Source: Gudongella sp034006985 (lineage in GTDB: Bacteria; Bacillota; Clostridia; Tissierellales; Tissierellaceae). From it: a stretch of 64,000 nt of DNA. The notes under the pieces were generated by a model, which saw only the letters and a program-made list of their open reading frames with translations, ran no database searches and had not been told where the DNA came from. Where the stretch lies: contig JAVERT010000011.1 of assembly GCA_034006985.1 (NCBI GenBank), positions 19,392 to 83,391 of the forward strand. Reading direction: 5' to 3'. Position 1 is the stretch's first letter. Each line of letters begins with the position of its first letter. Of this stretch, positions 1 to 9,200 are shown in pieces. A program made the position numbers and the translations under genes.

Positions 1-519
1 GTCTTCAATTTCTTTTCTCGATATATTGAGGAGTGGTCTTATTATGTCTCCTCTGATAAATTCCATAGATTTAAGTCCATCTAAACCTGTACCTCTTATT
101 ATTCTATGAAGAATAGTTTCTGCTTGATCATTTTTATTATGGGCTACAGCTATTTTGCCACCACCATAATCTGCTAATACTTCTCTAAAAAATCCATATC
201 TTAGAATTCTTCCAGCCTCTTCTGAAGATATGCCTAGTTCTTTACCATAAGCTACCATATCTACATCTATAGTAAAATATGGAATGTCATATTCTAGTGC
301 AATTTTTTTTACAAAGTCTTGATCTCTTTTTGCATATTCTCCTCTAACACCATGGTTAACATGAGCAATTAATATGTTGAAGTCTAAATCCTTTTTGAAA
401 CTTACTAAGCAATTTAACATAGCCATCGAGTCAGGTCCCCCAGAAATAGCCGCTAGTATTGTTTCACCTGGTTTTATTAAATTCTTAGAGATAATATTTG
501 ATTTAAAGACAGTTTCCAT
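1..519 (-). CDS. tilS: tRNA(Ile)-lysidine synthase, N-terminal part (cut by window edge)
   Basis: TilS attaches lysine to C34 of the CAU-anticodon tRNA-Ile, so that it reads AUA. The visible 173 codons start at the ATG at 517-519 and run off the left edge without a stop. The PP-loop ATP-pyrophosphatase motif SGGPDS lies near residue 25, followed by AHVNHGVRG and later HNKNDQAET, both typical of TilS. The upstream ribosome site (GGGTGA) is weak. In Bacillus, spoIIE and two further genes separate yabR from tilS. Here only 184 bp of non-coding DNA lie between them. Only the catalytic N-terminal domain can be judged. Confidence 0.93.
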   Translation of the reverse strand, partial: METVFKSNIISKNLIKPGETILAAISGGPDSMAMLNCLVSFKKDLDFNILIAHVNHGVRGEYAKRDQDFVKKIALEYDIPYFTIDVDMVAYGKELGISSEEAGRILRYGFFREVLADYGGGKIAVAHNKNDQAETILHRIIRGTGLDGLKSMEFIRGDIIRPLLNISRKEIED

Positions 520-575
520 TCTTATCACCCGATATGATTATTCTATTTTGTTAAACACATTTGCCTTTAAAAATG

Positions 576-645
576 AAAAAGTGTCTAGGACACTTTCGCT
601 AGAAAACCTTAGTTTTCTTTCAATGATAGTAAGGCTATCTAAGAT
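576..645. repeat. Dispersed repeat, copy A
   Basis: This stretch in the tilS-yabR gap aligns with 38449-38512 at roughly three quarters identity by eye. Both copies share a short palindrome around GTCTA(G/C)GAC, then CTTTCGCTA, then AAACC-TAG-TTTC. It is non-coding on both strands and looks like an eroded copy of a small palindromic intergenic repeat. Confidence 0.5.
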
Positions 646-675
646 TTTTTATATTAAAATATATTTAGCTTATAA

Positions 676-702
676 TATAAAAAAACCGGAAAAACCCGGT
701 TT
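676..702 (-). terminator. Intrinsic terminator after yabR
   Basis: A 7-bp stem AAACCGG/CCGGTTT (683-689 and 696-702) with a 6-nt loop is followed by a T-run on the minus strand. It starts just past the yabR stop and ends the divIC-yabR transcript before tilS. Confidence 0.8.
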
Positions 703-703
703 A

Positions 704-1126
704 TTAGTCATTTGTGCTAGTTTTTTTGCTCCGTACTCCATAGCTTTTTCTGTTATCTCTAGTTTTAACTTGATCCATTTTATCATTGCTGTCTTTCAAA
801 AAACTATTTAGCATATCATCAAATGACATACCCTTATGTTTATCCTCTTGCTTTGTCCAGTCTATCTCTACTGGTTTGCTTGTTTTAGGTTTTGCTTGTC
901 TTACAGACAAACTTATCTTACCATCTGCAGATATTGACAGCACCTTAACTTTTATTTTTTGATCTTTCTTTAAGTAATCCGATACTTTTTCTACATAGTC
1001 ATGGGATACCTCTGATATGTGAACCAAACCACTCTTCCCTTCTGGAAGTTGTACAAAAGCTCCAAAGTTAGTAATTCCTGTTACTGTACCCTCAACTATT
1101 TCTCCAACTGACACTGACATAGACAA
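704..1126 (-). CDS. yabR: S1-domain RNA-binding protein, YabR type
   Basis: A small protein with one S1 RNA-binding domain in roughly its first 75 residues (VGEIVEGTVTGITNFGAFV, then GLVHISEVS), followed by a charged, probably disordered tail. YabR/GSP13-like proteins associate with ribosomes or RNA, and the exact role is unsettled. I chose the TTG at 1124-1126 because AGGAGG at 1133-1138 sits 6 nt upstream of it. The ATG two codons later is 12 nt away and is the alternative. It lies downstream of divIC, as in Bacillus, and ends at an intrinsic terminator. Confidence 0.85.
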   Translation of the reverse strand: MSMSVSVGEIVEGTVTGITNFGAFVQLPEGKSGLVHISEVSHDYVEKVSDYLKKDQKIKVKVLSISADGKISLSVRQAKPKTSKPVEIDWTKQEDKHKGMSFDDMLNSFLKDSNDKMDQVKTRDNRKSYGVRSKKTSTND

Positions 1127-1209
1127 ATTATTCCTCCTTAGAAATTTTACGAAAATTTTCATATTAAATAATATAAATAAAGTATATAAAACTAATTGAA
1201 CTATGTCAA

Positions 1210-1542
1210 TTAATTATCACTTTTATCTTTATCAAATAAGCTGTAATTCTGCTTCCTTTTATCAATATAAATAATTTCTCTTGGTTTAACCATACCAAGA
1301 TCTTCCCTAGCTACTTTTTCTATAAACTCTAGGGTCCCACTTTTCCCTATTTCTTCATTTAAAGCATCTATATCTCGTTCGAGACCACTTATTTCAGTCT
1401 CTATATTGATTTTTTTTGTTGCTAGATCTTTCATCATTCTTCTTTGGTGAGAGAATACTACCAATGAATATACTAATAGGCACAGCAATAACAAATGAAC
1501 AATCCTAAATCCTTTTTTTCTTTTCTTTAGTTTTTTCTTCAT
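1210..1542 (-). CDS. divIC: Septum formation initiator, DivIC/FtsB family
   Basis: A bitopic division protein that works with FtsL and DivIB at the septum. The 110-residue sequence has a very basic cytoplasmic N-terminus (KKKLKKRKKG), one membrane helix at about residues 14-31, and a coiled coil from about 35 to 70 with repeated Ile/Leu/Glu heptads. The family motif follows (EKVAREDLGMVKPREIIYI). Length and layout fit DivIC. It sits between rqcP and yabR. The Bacillus sporulation genes yabP and yabQ, which normally lie just upstream, are missing. Confidence 0.88.
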   Translation of the reverse strand: MKKKLKKRKKGFRIVHLLLLCLLVYSLVVFSHQRRMMKDLATKKINIETEISGLERDIDALNEEIGKSGTLEFIEKVAREDLGMVKPREIIYIDKRKQNYSLFDKDKSDN

Positions 1543-1617
1543 TTATTCTCACCGCCTTTTCTTGTTTAGGTAGTGCTTACATTATCTCACTAAAATCTGA
1601 ATCCTTCAAGTAAAATA

Positions 1618-1857
1618 CTATATATTTTTATACATTTCATTTGCCATATCCTTAGATACATGATCCTTTATCTCTAATACTTCAATATCTATTGCCCCAC
1701 TTCCAAATGCAATATGTACAATGTCTCCTATTTTTACATCATCTCCAGCTTTTGCAAGCTTGCCATTAATAGACACCTTCCCTTGTTCACACGCTTCTTT
1801 TGCAATAGTCCTTCTTTTTATTATCCTTGCTGTTTTTAGGTATTTATCTATTCTCAT
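1618..1857 (-). CDS. rqcP: S4-domain ribosome-quality-control protein RqcP
   Basis: A 79-residue protein that is essentially one S4 RNA-binding domain, beginning MRIDKYLKTARIIKRRTIAK. RqcP (formerly YabO, related to Hsp15) binds obstructed 50S subunits and helps RqcH add C-terminal alanine tails. The start is supported by a GGGGG-rich ribosome site directly upstream. It follows the hup terminator, so it may have its own promoter or depend on read-through. The conserved position next to divIC and mazG supports orthology with YabO. Confidence 0.9.
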   Translation of the reverse strand: MRIDKYLKTARIIKRRTIAKEACEQGKVSINGKLAKAGDDVKIGDIVHIAFGSGAIDIEVLEIKDHVSKDMANEMYKNI

Positions 1858-1883
1858 AACACACCCCCTGCTTATTCGAAGAT

Positions 1884-1910
1884 AAAAAAAATCAGGTCAA
1901 AGACCTGATT
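1884..1910 (-). terminator. Intrinsic terminator after hup
   Basis: A perfect 9-bp stem AATCAGGTC/GACCTGATT (1890-1898 and 1902-1910) with a 3-nt loop is followed by a run of seven T on the minus strand. It begins 4 nt past the hup stop codon. Confidence 0.9.
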
Positions 1911-1913
1911 CTC

Positions 1914-2210
1914 CTATTTTTTCTTGCCTTTTTTTACATTAACAATTTCTTTAAGTGATTTTCCTGCTTTAAAAACAGGTGCTTTAGAAGCTGGAATTTT
2001 TATAACTTCTTCAGGATTTCTTGGATTTCTACCTTCTCTTGCTTTTCTTTCTCTTACTTCAAAAGTACCAAATCCTACTAATTGAACTTTCTCACCCTTA
2101 GCAAGTGACTCCTCTACAGATCTCATAAATGCATTAAGTGATGCCTCTGCATCTTTTTTTGTTAAACTACTTTTTTCCGCTATGCTCGCGATTAATTCAG
2201 CTTTGTTCAT
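1914..2210 (-). CDS. hup: DNA-binding protein HU
   Basis: A nucleoid-associated protein that bends DNA as a homodimer. The 98 residues have the standard HU layout: an N-terminal helical dimerization part (MNKAELIASIAEKSSLTKKD), the GFGTFEVRERKAREGRNP beta arm with its Arg-rich tip, and the C-terminal APVFKAGKSLKEIV helix. A lysine-rich tail (KKGKKK) extends slightly past the usual end near residue 90. An AGGAGGAATATT ribosome site precedes the ATG. HU between mazG and rqcP is a common Clostridia arrangement. Confidence 0.95.
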   Translation of the reverse strand: MNKAELIASIAEKSSLTKKDAEASLNAFMRSVEESLAKGEKVQLVGFGTFEVRERKAREGRNPRNPEEVIKIPASKAPVFKAGKSLKEIVNVKKGKKK

Positions 2211-2259
2211 TAATATTCCTCCTCTTATTTTTTATTTATATTTAATTACATAGTACACA

Positions 2260-3729
2260 TTATTTGGATAATTCATCTTCCTTAGCTAAATCCCAAAGGT
2301 TATCTAACTGTTCTAAATTCAATTCTTTAAGTATTATACCCATCTCTTTAGCTTTATACTCCATAGTTTCCAATCTTTTAATAAACTTCCCTGTTGTTCT
2401 CTCAAGTGCAACCTCAGGGTTTATTTCTAAAAATCTAGAAAGATTGACTACTGCAAATAAAAGATCCCCAATTTCTCCTTCTAATTCAAAGTCTCCCTTG
2501 CCATTTAAATTGTAGGCTTCTAAAACTTCGTTATGCTCTTCAATTATTTTATCTGACGAGCCTTTAATATCCTCCCAATCAAAACCAATTTGAGCAGCTT
2601 TTTCTTGAACTTTGTAGCTTCTCATAAGAGCTGGTAATCTTGGAATATTTCTTAATTTCTCTGAGAGTAGGCTTATATTCCTACTTTGGTACTTTATCTC
2701 ATCCCAATTATATACTACTTCTGCAGAATTATCTACATTTTTTTGAAAAAAAACATGCGGATGTCTAGTAATTAACTTATTTGCAAGACTTGTTGTAACT
2801 AAAATCGGGTTAAATTCGCCCTCATCTAGTGCAATTTGCGCTTGAAAAACCACCTGAAGTAGTAAATCACCCAATTCTTCTACTATGTGATCAATATCTT
2901 CTCCATTTAATGCTTCTACTAATTCATAGGCTTCTTCAAGTATTGCAGCTCTAATACTTAAGTGATCTTGTTCTCTATCCCAGGGACAACCACCTTCTGA
3001 TCTTAATTGTTTCATTATATTTGTTATATCATTGTAATCGTATATTGGATATTTTTCTTTTTCAACCTTAGGAATAAAAAGACTTGTCAGCGATCCAATG
3101 TTTTTAGAATGATCTATTTCATATAAAAATAGATTTTCAACCATTTCAGCACCTGAGATTCCTGCATTGTGTATTAAAGATACCTTGTATTCATCCGGAT
3201 AGATTTCCATTAAAACTAGTTTCGCATCTGACATAACACTAGAGTTATAAACTTGCGTTATTATTAAATGTGAATTTATATCCACATCGCTCGCTTTTAT
3301 ATCTATGCCATCTAGAACTTTTAATCCTTCTATAGGATCTTTGTTCATAACCTCTAAAATAGGTTCAATAAAACTGATTCCAGAAACTATTTCTATTTCT
3401 TCCTCGTTAAAACTTTCTATTAATAACTGTACTGTCTTTTCTGCAACCATAGGATTGCCAGGGACATAATAGTTTATTTCTCCATGTTTCTTTACTGCTT
3501 CAATCAATTCTAAAACTATTGTATTATATACCTCATCAAAGCTATCTTTTGTGTCATATATATCATCAAAGCTCGTAAACATTATATTATTATCATTAAA
3601 GTATTGAACACTAGGATGCTTAAGTGTTCTTAAAAAGTGAGGTTTATCACTATTAATCCTATTCACAGCACCTAATGTTAGCGAATCCATACTACCTGGT
3701 CCTAATCCTACTATATATATTTTATTCAT
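2260..3729 (-). CDS. mazG: Tetrapyrrole-methylase-like / MazG nucleotide pyrophosphohydrolase fusion (YabN)
   Basis: A two-domain protein. Residues 1 to about 220 resemble SAM-dependent tetrapyrrole methylases (IYIVGLGPGSMDSLTLGA). The C-terminal part holds two MazG-like helical modules, the first with GGCPWDREQDHLS and EELGDLLLQVVFQ, the second near the end with GEIGDLLFAVVNLSR. MazG hydrolyses non-canonical or excess NTPs to NMP and PPi. The substrate of the methylase-like half is unknown in this family. The ATG overlaps the last 8 bases of the upstream yabM gene, which indicates translational coupling. Confidence 0.92.
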   Translation of the reverse strand: MNKIYIVGLGPGSMDSLTLGAVNRINSDKPHFLRTLKHPSVQYFNDNNIMFTSFDDIYDTKDSFDEVYNTIVLELIEAVKKHGEINYYVPGNPMVAEKTVQLLIESFNEEEIEIVSGISFIEPILEVMNKDPIEGLKVLDGIDIKASDVDINSHLIITQVYNSSVMSDAKLVLMEIYPDEYKVSLIHNAGISGAEMVENLFLYEIDHSKNIGSLTSLFIPKVEKEKYPIYDYNDITNIMKQLRSEGGCPWDREQDHLSIRAAILEEAYELVEALNGEDIDHIVEELGDLLLQVVFQAQIALDEGEFNPILVTTSLANKLITRHPHVFFQKNVDNSAEVVYNWDEIKYQSRNISLLSEKLRNIPRLPALMRSYKVQEKAAQIGFDWEDIKGSSDKIIEEHNEVLEAYNLNGKGDFELEGEIGDLLFAVVNLSRFLEINPEVALERTTGKFIKRLETMEYKAKEMGIILKELNLEQLDNLWDLAKEDELSK

Positions 3730-5341
3730 ATGGATCTCCTTTTTTAAATTTATTTAATATTTTTTTCAGTTTCTTAGATTTAGGTAAAAATGACAAATCT
3801 TCTTCTGTTAATGTACCTGTTGCAATAAGTAAAACAAAATAAATTATTCCACCTATTGCTACTGCACCAAGAGTAGCAATCGCTCCACCTACGAACCCAT
3901 AAAGTAAATTGTAAGAAATCCTTGCTATTATAGCCATCCCAAAAGCAGATAGTAAGGGTTTTAAAAATATTTTTTTCAACTCCAAATCTGCCTTAACAAC
4001 CTTAATAATATATATAAAGTTTAAACTAGCAGCTATACCAAAAGCTACTACGGTACTTATTGCAGCTCCTTTTACATTTATTGCTGGAATAGCAGTTAAG
4101 TAATAAGTTAATATTATCTTTGTTATTGCTCCAAACAATAGATTCCTAACTGGAATAAATGGTTTCCCAAGTCCTTGTATTATTGCAGTAAGAGCTTGAA
4201 CTAGTGTCAGAAACACAACTCCTAAAGCTAGGTATTGAAGTATTTCTCCCGTTACTGATATAACCTCTGCAGTATTATTAAAATATAGCAATGCTACTAT
4301 CGGCTTTGCTAAAACGAATAATCCAAAGGCAGCTGGTAACCCTATTAATAGCGTAAGCCTAAGTCCTGTTGATATAAGTTCAGCTACTTCTGTCTTCGAC
4401 TTTCTTGAGTTAGCATTTGAAATAGCTGGCATCAGACTCATTGAAATTGCTATTGAAAAAACTTGTGGCAAATTTATCAAGGTCTGAGCAAATCCTTTTA
4501 ACTGACCATACAGATCATTTGCTTGTGCTGCAGTATAGTTTATCGCTTGTAATCTTCTTAAGACTAGTGCCGCATCAATTGTATCCATTATCGGTGAAAT
4601 AGCTGCCCCTAGTGTAATAGGTACCGCTATAAATAAAAGATCCTTTACTATGTTGCTGATGGAATACTCTCTTTCCTTTACCGTGCTATCAATTTCACTC
4701 TGAATATCTTTTTTCTGCCTTAAATAAATCCACATAATAACAATCGTTCCAAATATAGCACCCATAGAACCCCCAAATGAAGCTCCTCCTGCTGCTATTG
4801 GTATTCCTCTGTTTAATAAAATATATGTTAATGAAAGCCCTGTTATAACTCGAAATAGTTGCTCAACGATTTGAGATAAAGCCGTTGGAAGCATACTTTG
4901 ACTCCCTTGAAAAAAACCTCTAAAAGCTGACATTATAGGTACAAAGAAAAGAGCTGGTACTAGGGCGATCAAAGCATAGTACGCATTCTCATTGCCTAAG
5001 TATTGTACAATTGATTTTGCTCCAAATGCTATAGCCATTGAAGTTAGAAATCCTAAAAGTATGAGTGCCATAAGTGCAACCTTAAAAATCTTATGCGCAT
5101 TTCTATAATCACCTATTGCTCTTTTTTCTGCCACAAGCTTAGCAACTGCCACTGGCACTCCTGCAGTTGATATCGTTAAAAGCAAAACATAAAAAGGATA
5201 AGCGGTTTGATAATAACCCATTCCTTCTGGTTTAATTATATTTGATAAAGGGATTCTATATATGGCCCCTAATATTTTTACTACAATACCTGCTATTCCA
5301 AGAATAGCGGCTCCTTTAATGAAATTTTGCCCCTTAGACAT
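3722..5341 (-). CDS. yabM: Polysaccharide/lipid-linked oligosaccharide flippase-like membrane protein (YabM/SpoVB family)
   Basis: A multi-pass membrane protein of about 539 residues in the MOP/MVF superfamily (Wzx, SpoVB, MurJ). It begins MSKGQNFIKGAAILGIAGI and contains the family's FRGFFQGSQSMLPTALSQI region and about 14 hydrophobic helices. Relatives flip undecaprenyl-linked cell-wall precursors, though the exact substrate is not established for YabM. I chose the ATG at 5339-5341 because AGGAGG lies just upstream. An in-frame start further out has no ribosome site. It couples to mazG by an 8-bp overlap, as in Bacillus yabM-yabN. Confidence 0.87.
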   Translation of the reverse strand: MSKGQNFIKGAAILGIAGIVVKILGAIYRIPLSNIIKPEGMGYYQTAYPFYVLLLTISTAGVPVAVAKLVAEKRAIGDYRNAHKIFKVALMALILLGFLTSMAIAFGAKSIVQYLGNENAYYALIALVPALFFVPIMSAFRGFFQGSQSMLPTALSQIVEQLFRVITGLSLTYILLNRGIPIAAGGASFGGSMGAIFGTIVIMWIYLRQKKDIQSEIDSTVKEREYSISNIVKDLLFIAVPITLGAAISPIMDTIDAALVLRRLQAINYTAAQANDLYGQLKGFAQTLINLPQVFSIAISMSLMPAISNANSRKSKTEVAELISTGLRLTLLIGLPAAFGLFVLAKPIVALLYFNNTAEVISVTGEILQYLALGVVFLTLVQALTAIIQGLGKPFIPVRNLLFGAITKIILTYYLTAIPAINVKGAAISTVVAFGIAASLNFIYIIKVVKADLELKKIFLKPLLSAFGMAIIARISYNLLYGFVGGAIATLGAVAIGGIIYFVLLIATGTLTEEDLSFLPKSKKLKKILNKFKKGDPYE

Positions 5342-5351
5342 CGTGTTCCTC

Positions 5352-6269
5352 CTACTCAATATAAATTGTAATTTTAGCATTATCTCTTAAAGAATCTAGG
5401 TACTCAAGATATTTTTCTTCTTTAATTAAATTGATAGTTTTATCTTTTAGTTCTTTGTAATCTTCTTTTTTATCTTTTACTAATATAATATGATAACCAA
5501 CTTCAGTTTTTAATACCTCACTTATTTCTCCTATATCTAATAGGAATGCTCTTTCTTCAAATTCAGGGATCCTGCTTCCCCTTGAAAAATAACCCAGGTC
5601 CCCCCCATTTATTGCCGATACACTATCTAGAGACTCTAGTTTTGCTAATTCTTCAAAATCCTCACCATTTTGCAACTGCTCTAACACTCTTTTTGCATCT
5701 TGTTCATTACTAAACAAAATATGACTTGCTCTTATTTCAACAATTCCTTCCTTGTTTTCGTTAAAATACTTTATAGCTTCGTCTTCTTTAATATCAAAAT
5801 CCTTCATTATATTCTCTTTATGTTCCTCTAATAATAGAGTCTCTCTCATGTTTTCTCTAAAGTATTCTTCTGAAATAGAATTATTAGCTAAAAATTCTAG
5901 GTATTTTTCCTCACCACCTATTGATTCTTTATATTCATCTATGCTTTTTTGTAGCTGTTCTTCATTTATTTGAAAATTCTTATCTCTGCTTTCTTTCTCT
6001 ATAAGGGCTTCTGTTATTAGCTTTGATATTATATTATCTTTCAATTCTTCTGCGATTGTTTCCCCATTTATCCCTTCTTGAGAAAGTGCATCCTCTCCAT
6101 ATTGTCTCTCATATAGATTTTTATATACTTCAAATTCTCTTTCATACTCTTCTACCGTAATAATCTCTTTATTTACCTGAATAGCTACACCTTCTATATT
6201 TGTGCTACAAGCACTTAATAAAAATATCGAAAAGGCGATTACTACAAGAAAAGCTTTATTTTTAAACAA
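5352..6269 (-). CDS. prsA: Peptidyl-prolyl isomerase lipoprotein, PrsA-like foldase
   Basis: An extracytoplasmic folding factor. Residues 1-21 form a lipoprotein signal with the lipobox LSAC, so the mature protein should be lipid-anchored at Cys21. A SurA-like N-terminal helical region follows, then a parvulin domain at about 175-270 (RASHILFSNEQDAKRV, GGDLGYFSRG, VGYHIILVKD). The start codon is TTG at 6267-6269, supported by GAGGAG nine bases upstream, with no better ATG. It occupies the slot between mfd and yabM where Bacillus has spoVT. The clustering with mfd is therefore probably genomic rather than functional. Confidence 0.88.
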   Translation of the reverse strand: MFKNKAFLVVIAFSIFLLSACSTNIEGVAIQVNKEIITVEEYEREFEVYKNLYERQYGEDALSQEGINGETIAEELKDNIISKLITEALIEKESRDKNFQINEEQLQKSIDEYKESIGGEEKYLEFLANNSISEEYFRENMRETLLLEEHKENIMKDFDIKEDEAIKYFNENKEGIVEIRASHILFSNEQDAKRVLEQLQNGEDFEELAKLESLDSVSAINGGDLGYFSRGSRIPEFEERAFLLDIGEISEVLKTEVGYHIILVKDKKEDYKELKDKTINLIKEEKYLEYLDSLRDNAKITIYIE

Positions 6270-6287
6270 TTAAAACATCTCCTCTTT

Positions 6288-9200
6288 TTAATTCTCAACT
6301 CTATCACTGTTAGTTTTTATCGACTTAAAGTCATCTATTTTTTCTAGAAGACCTCTTAAAGAATTTATTATATCACCTTTTAAAGAAATAGTAATACTTG
6401 GATTATTCGTTAAATCATATTGAATACTTTCTCCATAGGTTTCTGATAGGGTTTGTATTAATTCAATGCCTATATAATCTATATTTTCATATTCTAATTT
6501 AACCCTATTGTCGATTTGTACTATGTTTTTAATATGGTTTCTACTTCCAAGTGACCTAATATATGAAATATTCATTAAGCTTTCAACTGGCTTTGGAAGG
6601 TCTCCATATCTATCTATCAATTCATCTATAAGTTCTCTATAATCATCAATGGATTCAATTGTAGATATCCTCTTATATATTTCTATTTTTTGTTCTTCAT
6701 CTTCTATATAATTATTAGTAATATATCCATCAACTTTGATATCAATTGATGTATCAAGTTTTTCTACTACTTCTTCGCCCTTTAGTCTTTGAATTGCTTG
6801 TCCGAGGTATTTTACATATAAGTCATAGCCTATCGTTTCAATATTACCATGCTGTTGAACACCTAGCAAATTTCCTGCTCCTCTTATCTCTAAGTCTCGC
6901 ATAGCAATCTTAAATCCAGATCCGAATTCCGTGAATTCTTTTATTGCCCTAAGCCTTTTCTCTGCAACTTCAGATAATACTTTGTCTCTTTGATATATGA
7001 AATAAGCAAATGCTATCCTGTTTGACCGTCCTACTCTCCCTCTTAGTTGATAGAGTTGCGAAAGACCCATTTTGTCTGCATCATGTACAAAAATTGTATT
7101 TACATTTTGAATATCTAAACCTGTTTCAATAATAGTTGTACAAACTAATACATCGGTTTTTTTATCCATAAAATCTATCATAACTTTTTCAAGTGTTCTT
7201 TCAGACATCTGACCATGACCAACTTCAAAGCTAGCTTCAGGTACAAGTTGTGCAAGTTCTGCTGAGACTTTATCTATTGTTTCAACTCTATTATATACAT
7301 AGTAAATCTGTCCACCTCTAGATATTTCTCTTAGTATTGCATCTCTAATCATCGCCTTGTTATACTCTGTTACATAGGTTTGAATAGGATATCTTTCCTC
7401 AGGTGGTTCTTCAATTACAGACATATCTCTAATCCCTACAAGTGACATATGAAGTGTTCTAGGAATTGGTGTTGCTGTTAAGGTCAATACATCTACATTC
7501 TCTTTGATTTTCTTTAAAGCTTCTTTATGTTTAACTCCAAATCTTTGTTCTTCATCTATAACAAGGAGTCCCAAGTCTTTAAATAAAACATCTTTAGATA
7601 AGAGTCTATGTGTTCCAACTACTATGTCTACAAGCCCTTTTCTAATCATTTCTACACTAGCTTTTATATCGGCACTAGATTTAAATCTACTTAAAATAGC
7701 TATTTTCATTGGATACTTTTCAAATCTCTCAATTAAGGTATTGTAGTGTTGCTGGGCTAGTATTGTCGTTGGAACAAGTATGGCAACTTGTTTGCTATCC
7801 ATCACTGCTTTAAAAGCGGCTCTTAAGGCAACTTCTGTCTTCCCATAACCTACATCTCCACATAGAAGTCTATCCATCGGTTTATTCTTTTCCATATCTC
7901 TTTTTATTTCTTCAATTGAATTGATCTGACCACTGGTTTCTTCATATGGAAACATCTCTTCAAATTCTTGTTGCCATGGAAAATCTTCTGAAAATTGGTA
8001 TCCAGTTACTTTCTCTCTTTTAGCATATAATTCTAATAAGTCCATAGCCATTTCTTCAATTGCTTTTTTAGTTTTAGTCTTTGTTCTAGACCATTCATTG
8101 CTATTTAATCGATTGATCTTTGGTTTTACACTATCTGAACCAATATATTTTTGAATCATACTCATTTGTTCAATAGGTAAATACAATCTATCTTTAGCTT
8201 TGTATTGTATCAAAAGATAATCCTTAGTAATACCTTGGATTTTTAATTTTTCAATTCCTTGATATTGACCAATCCCATAATCTTCATGGACTACATAATC
8301 TCCTTCATTTAAATCTCCAAAAGTTAAGTTGTTTTTTTCTTTTTTTGACCTATCTCGTTTTCTCTTTGACTTTGTTTTCCCTGAGCCAAATATTTCTTTA
8401 TCACTAATTACTGCAAATTTTATTTCTTCATATTCAAATCCTGCGTTAATTGCCCCTATTGTGATATATATTTGTCCTGTCTTTATAGATTTTTCTCTAG
8501 TTTCATGAAATTCAGAGTGAATTCCTAATTTTTTTAATAAATCTTCTAATTTTTTTCCCCTATCAACCGTAGCTGCAAGTATAACAAGTTTATATCCTTT
8601 ATAAAGATATCTATCCAAATCTTCCTTTAACATATCAAGTTTTCCATGATATAAGGGCATAGTCCTCATATGAAATTGGTTTATTGACTTTGGAGGAAAA
8701 TCATTGTCTTGCTTTAAAAAAGCAGCATTTGTAATTACTTGTTTCTCTTTAAAGATTTCTGCTAATTTATCATATGTAAACTTAATTTCAATATGAGAAT
8801 TTAAAACTTCACCGATTTCTAGTAAATCAGTCATTCTTTCGACAAACAAGCTATGAGTTTCTTCATAGTTTTCCCTAAGTCTTCTAGGCTCATCTAATAA
8901 AACTAGAGAATCCTCTCCAAAGTATTCTAGAATAGAACTTAATAAATTTGAGTTTATATAAGGTGTAACTATATCCAAGTTTTCAAGAGTTTCTCCTGCC
9001 CTTAGAACTTCAATATATTTTTCGAACTTTTCAAGTTTTTCTTTTTGCTCTATACTGAAGGCTGGTTTTTTGTAGGCTTTCTTAAATTCTTTCTCTAATT
9101 TATCTGCTACTACTTTTTTTTCATCTTCAGGAATTATTAATTCTTTTGTAGGATGAATTATAATAGAGTCCGTAGTATCAAGCGATCTTTGATCTCTATA

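Noticed and set aside
374..811. 145-codon plus-strand frame over tilS/yabR
   Set aside because: Antisense to the TilS PP-loop and the yabR end. No ribosome site and no family resemblance.
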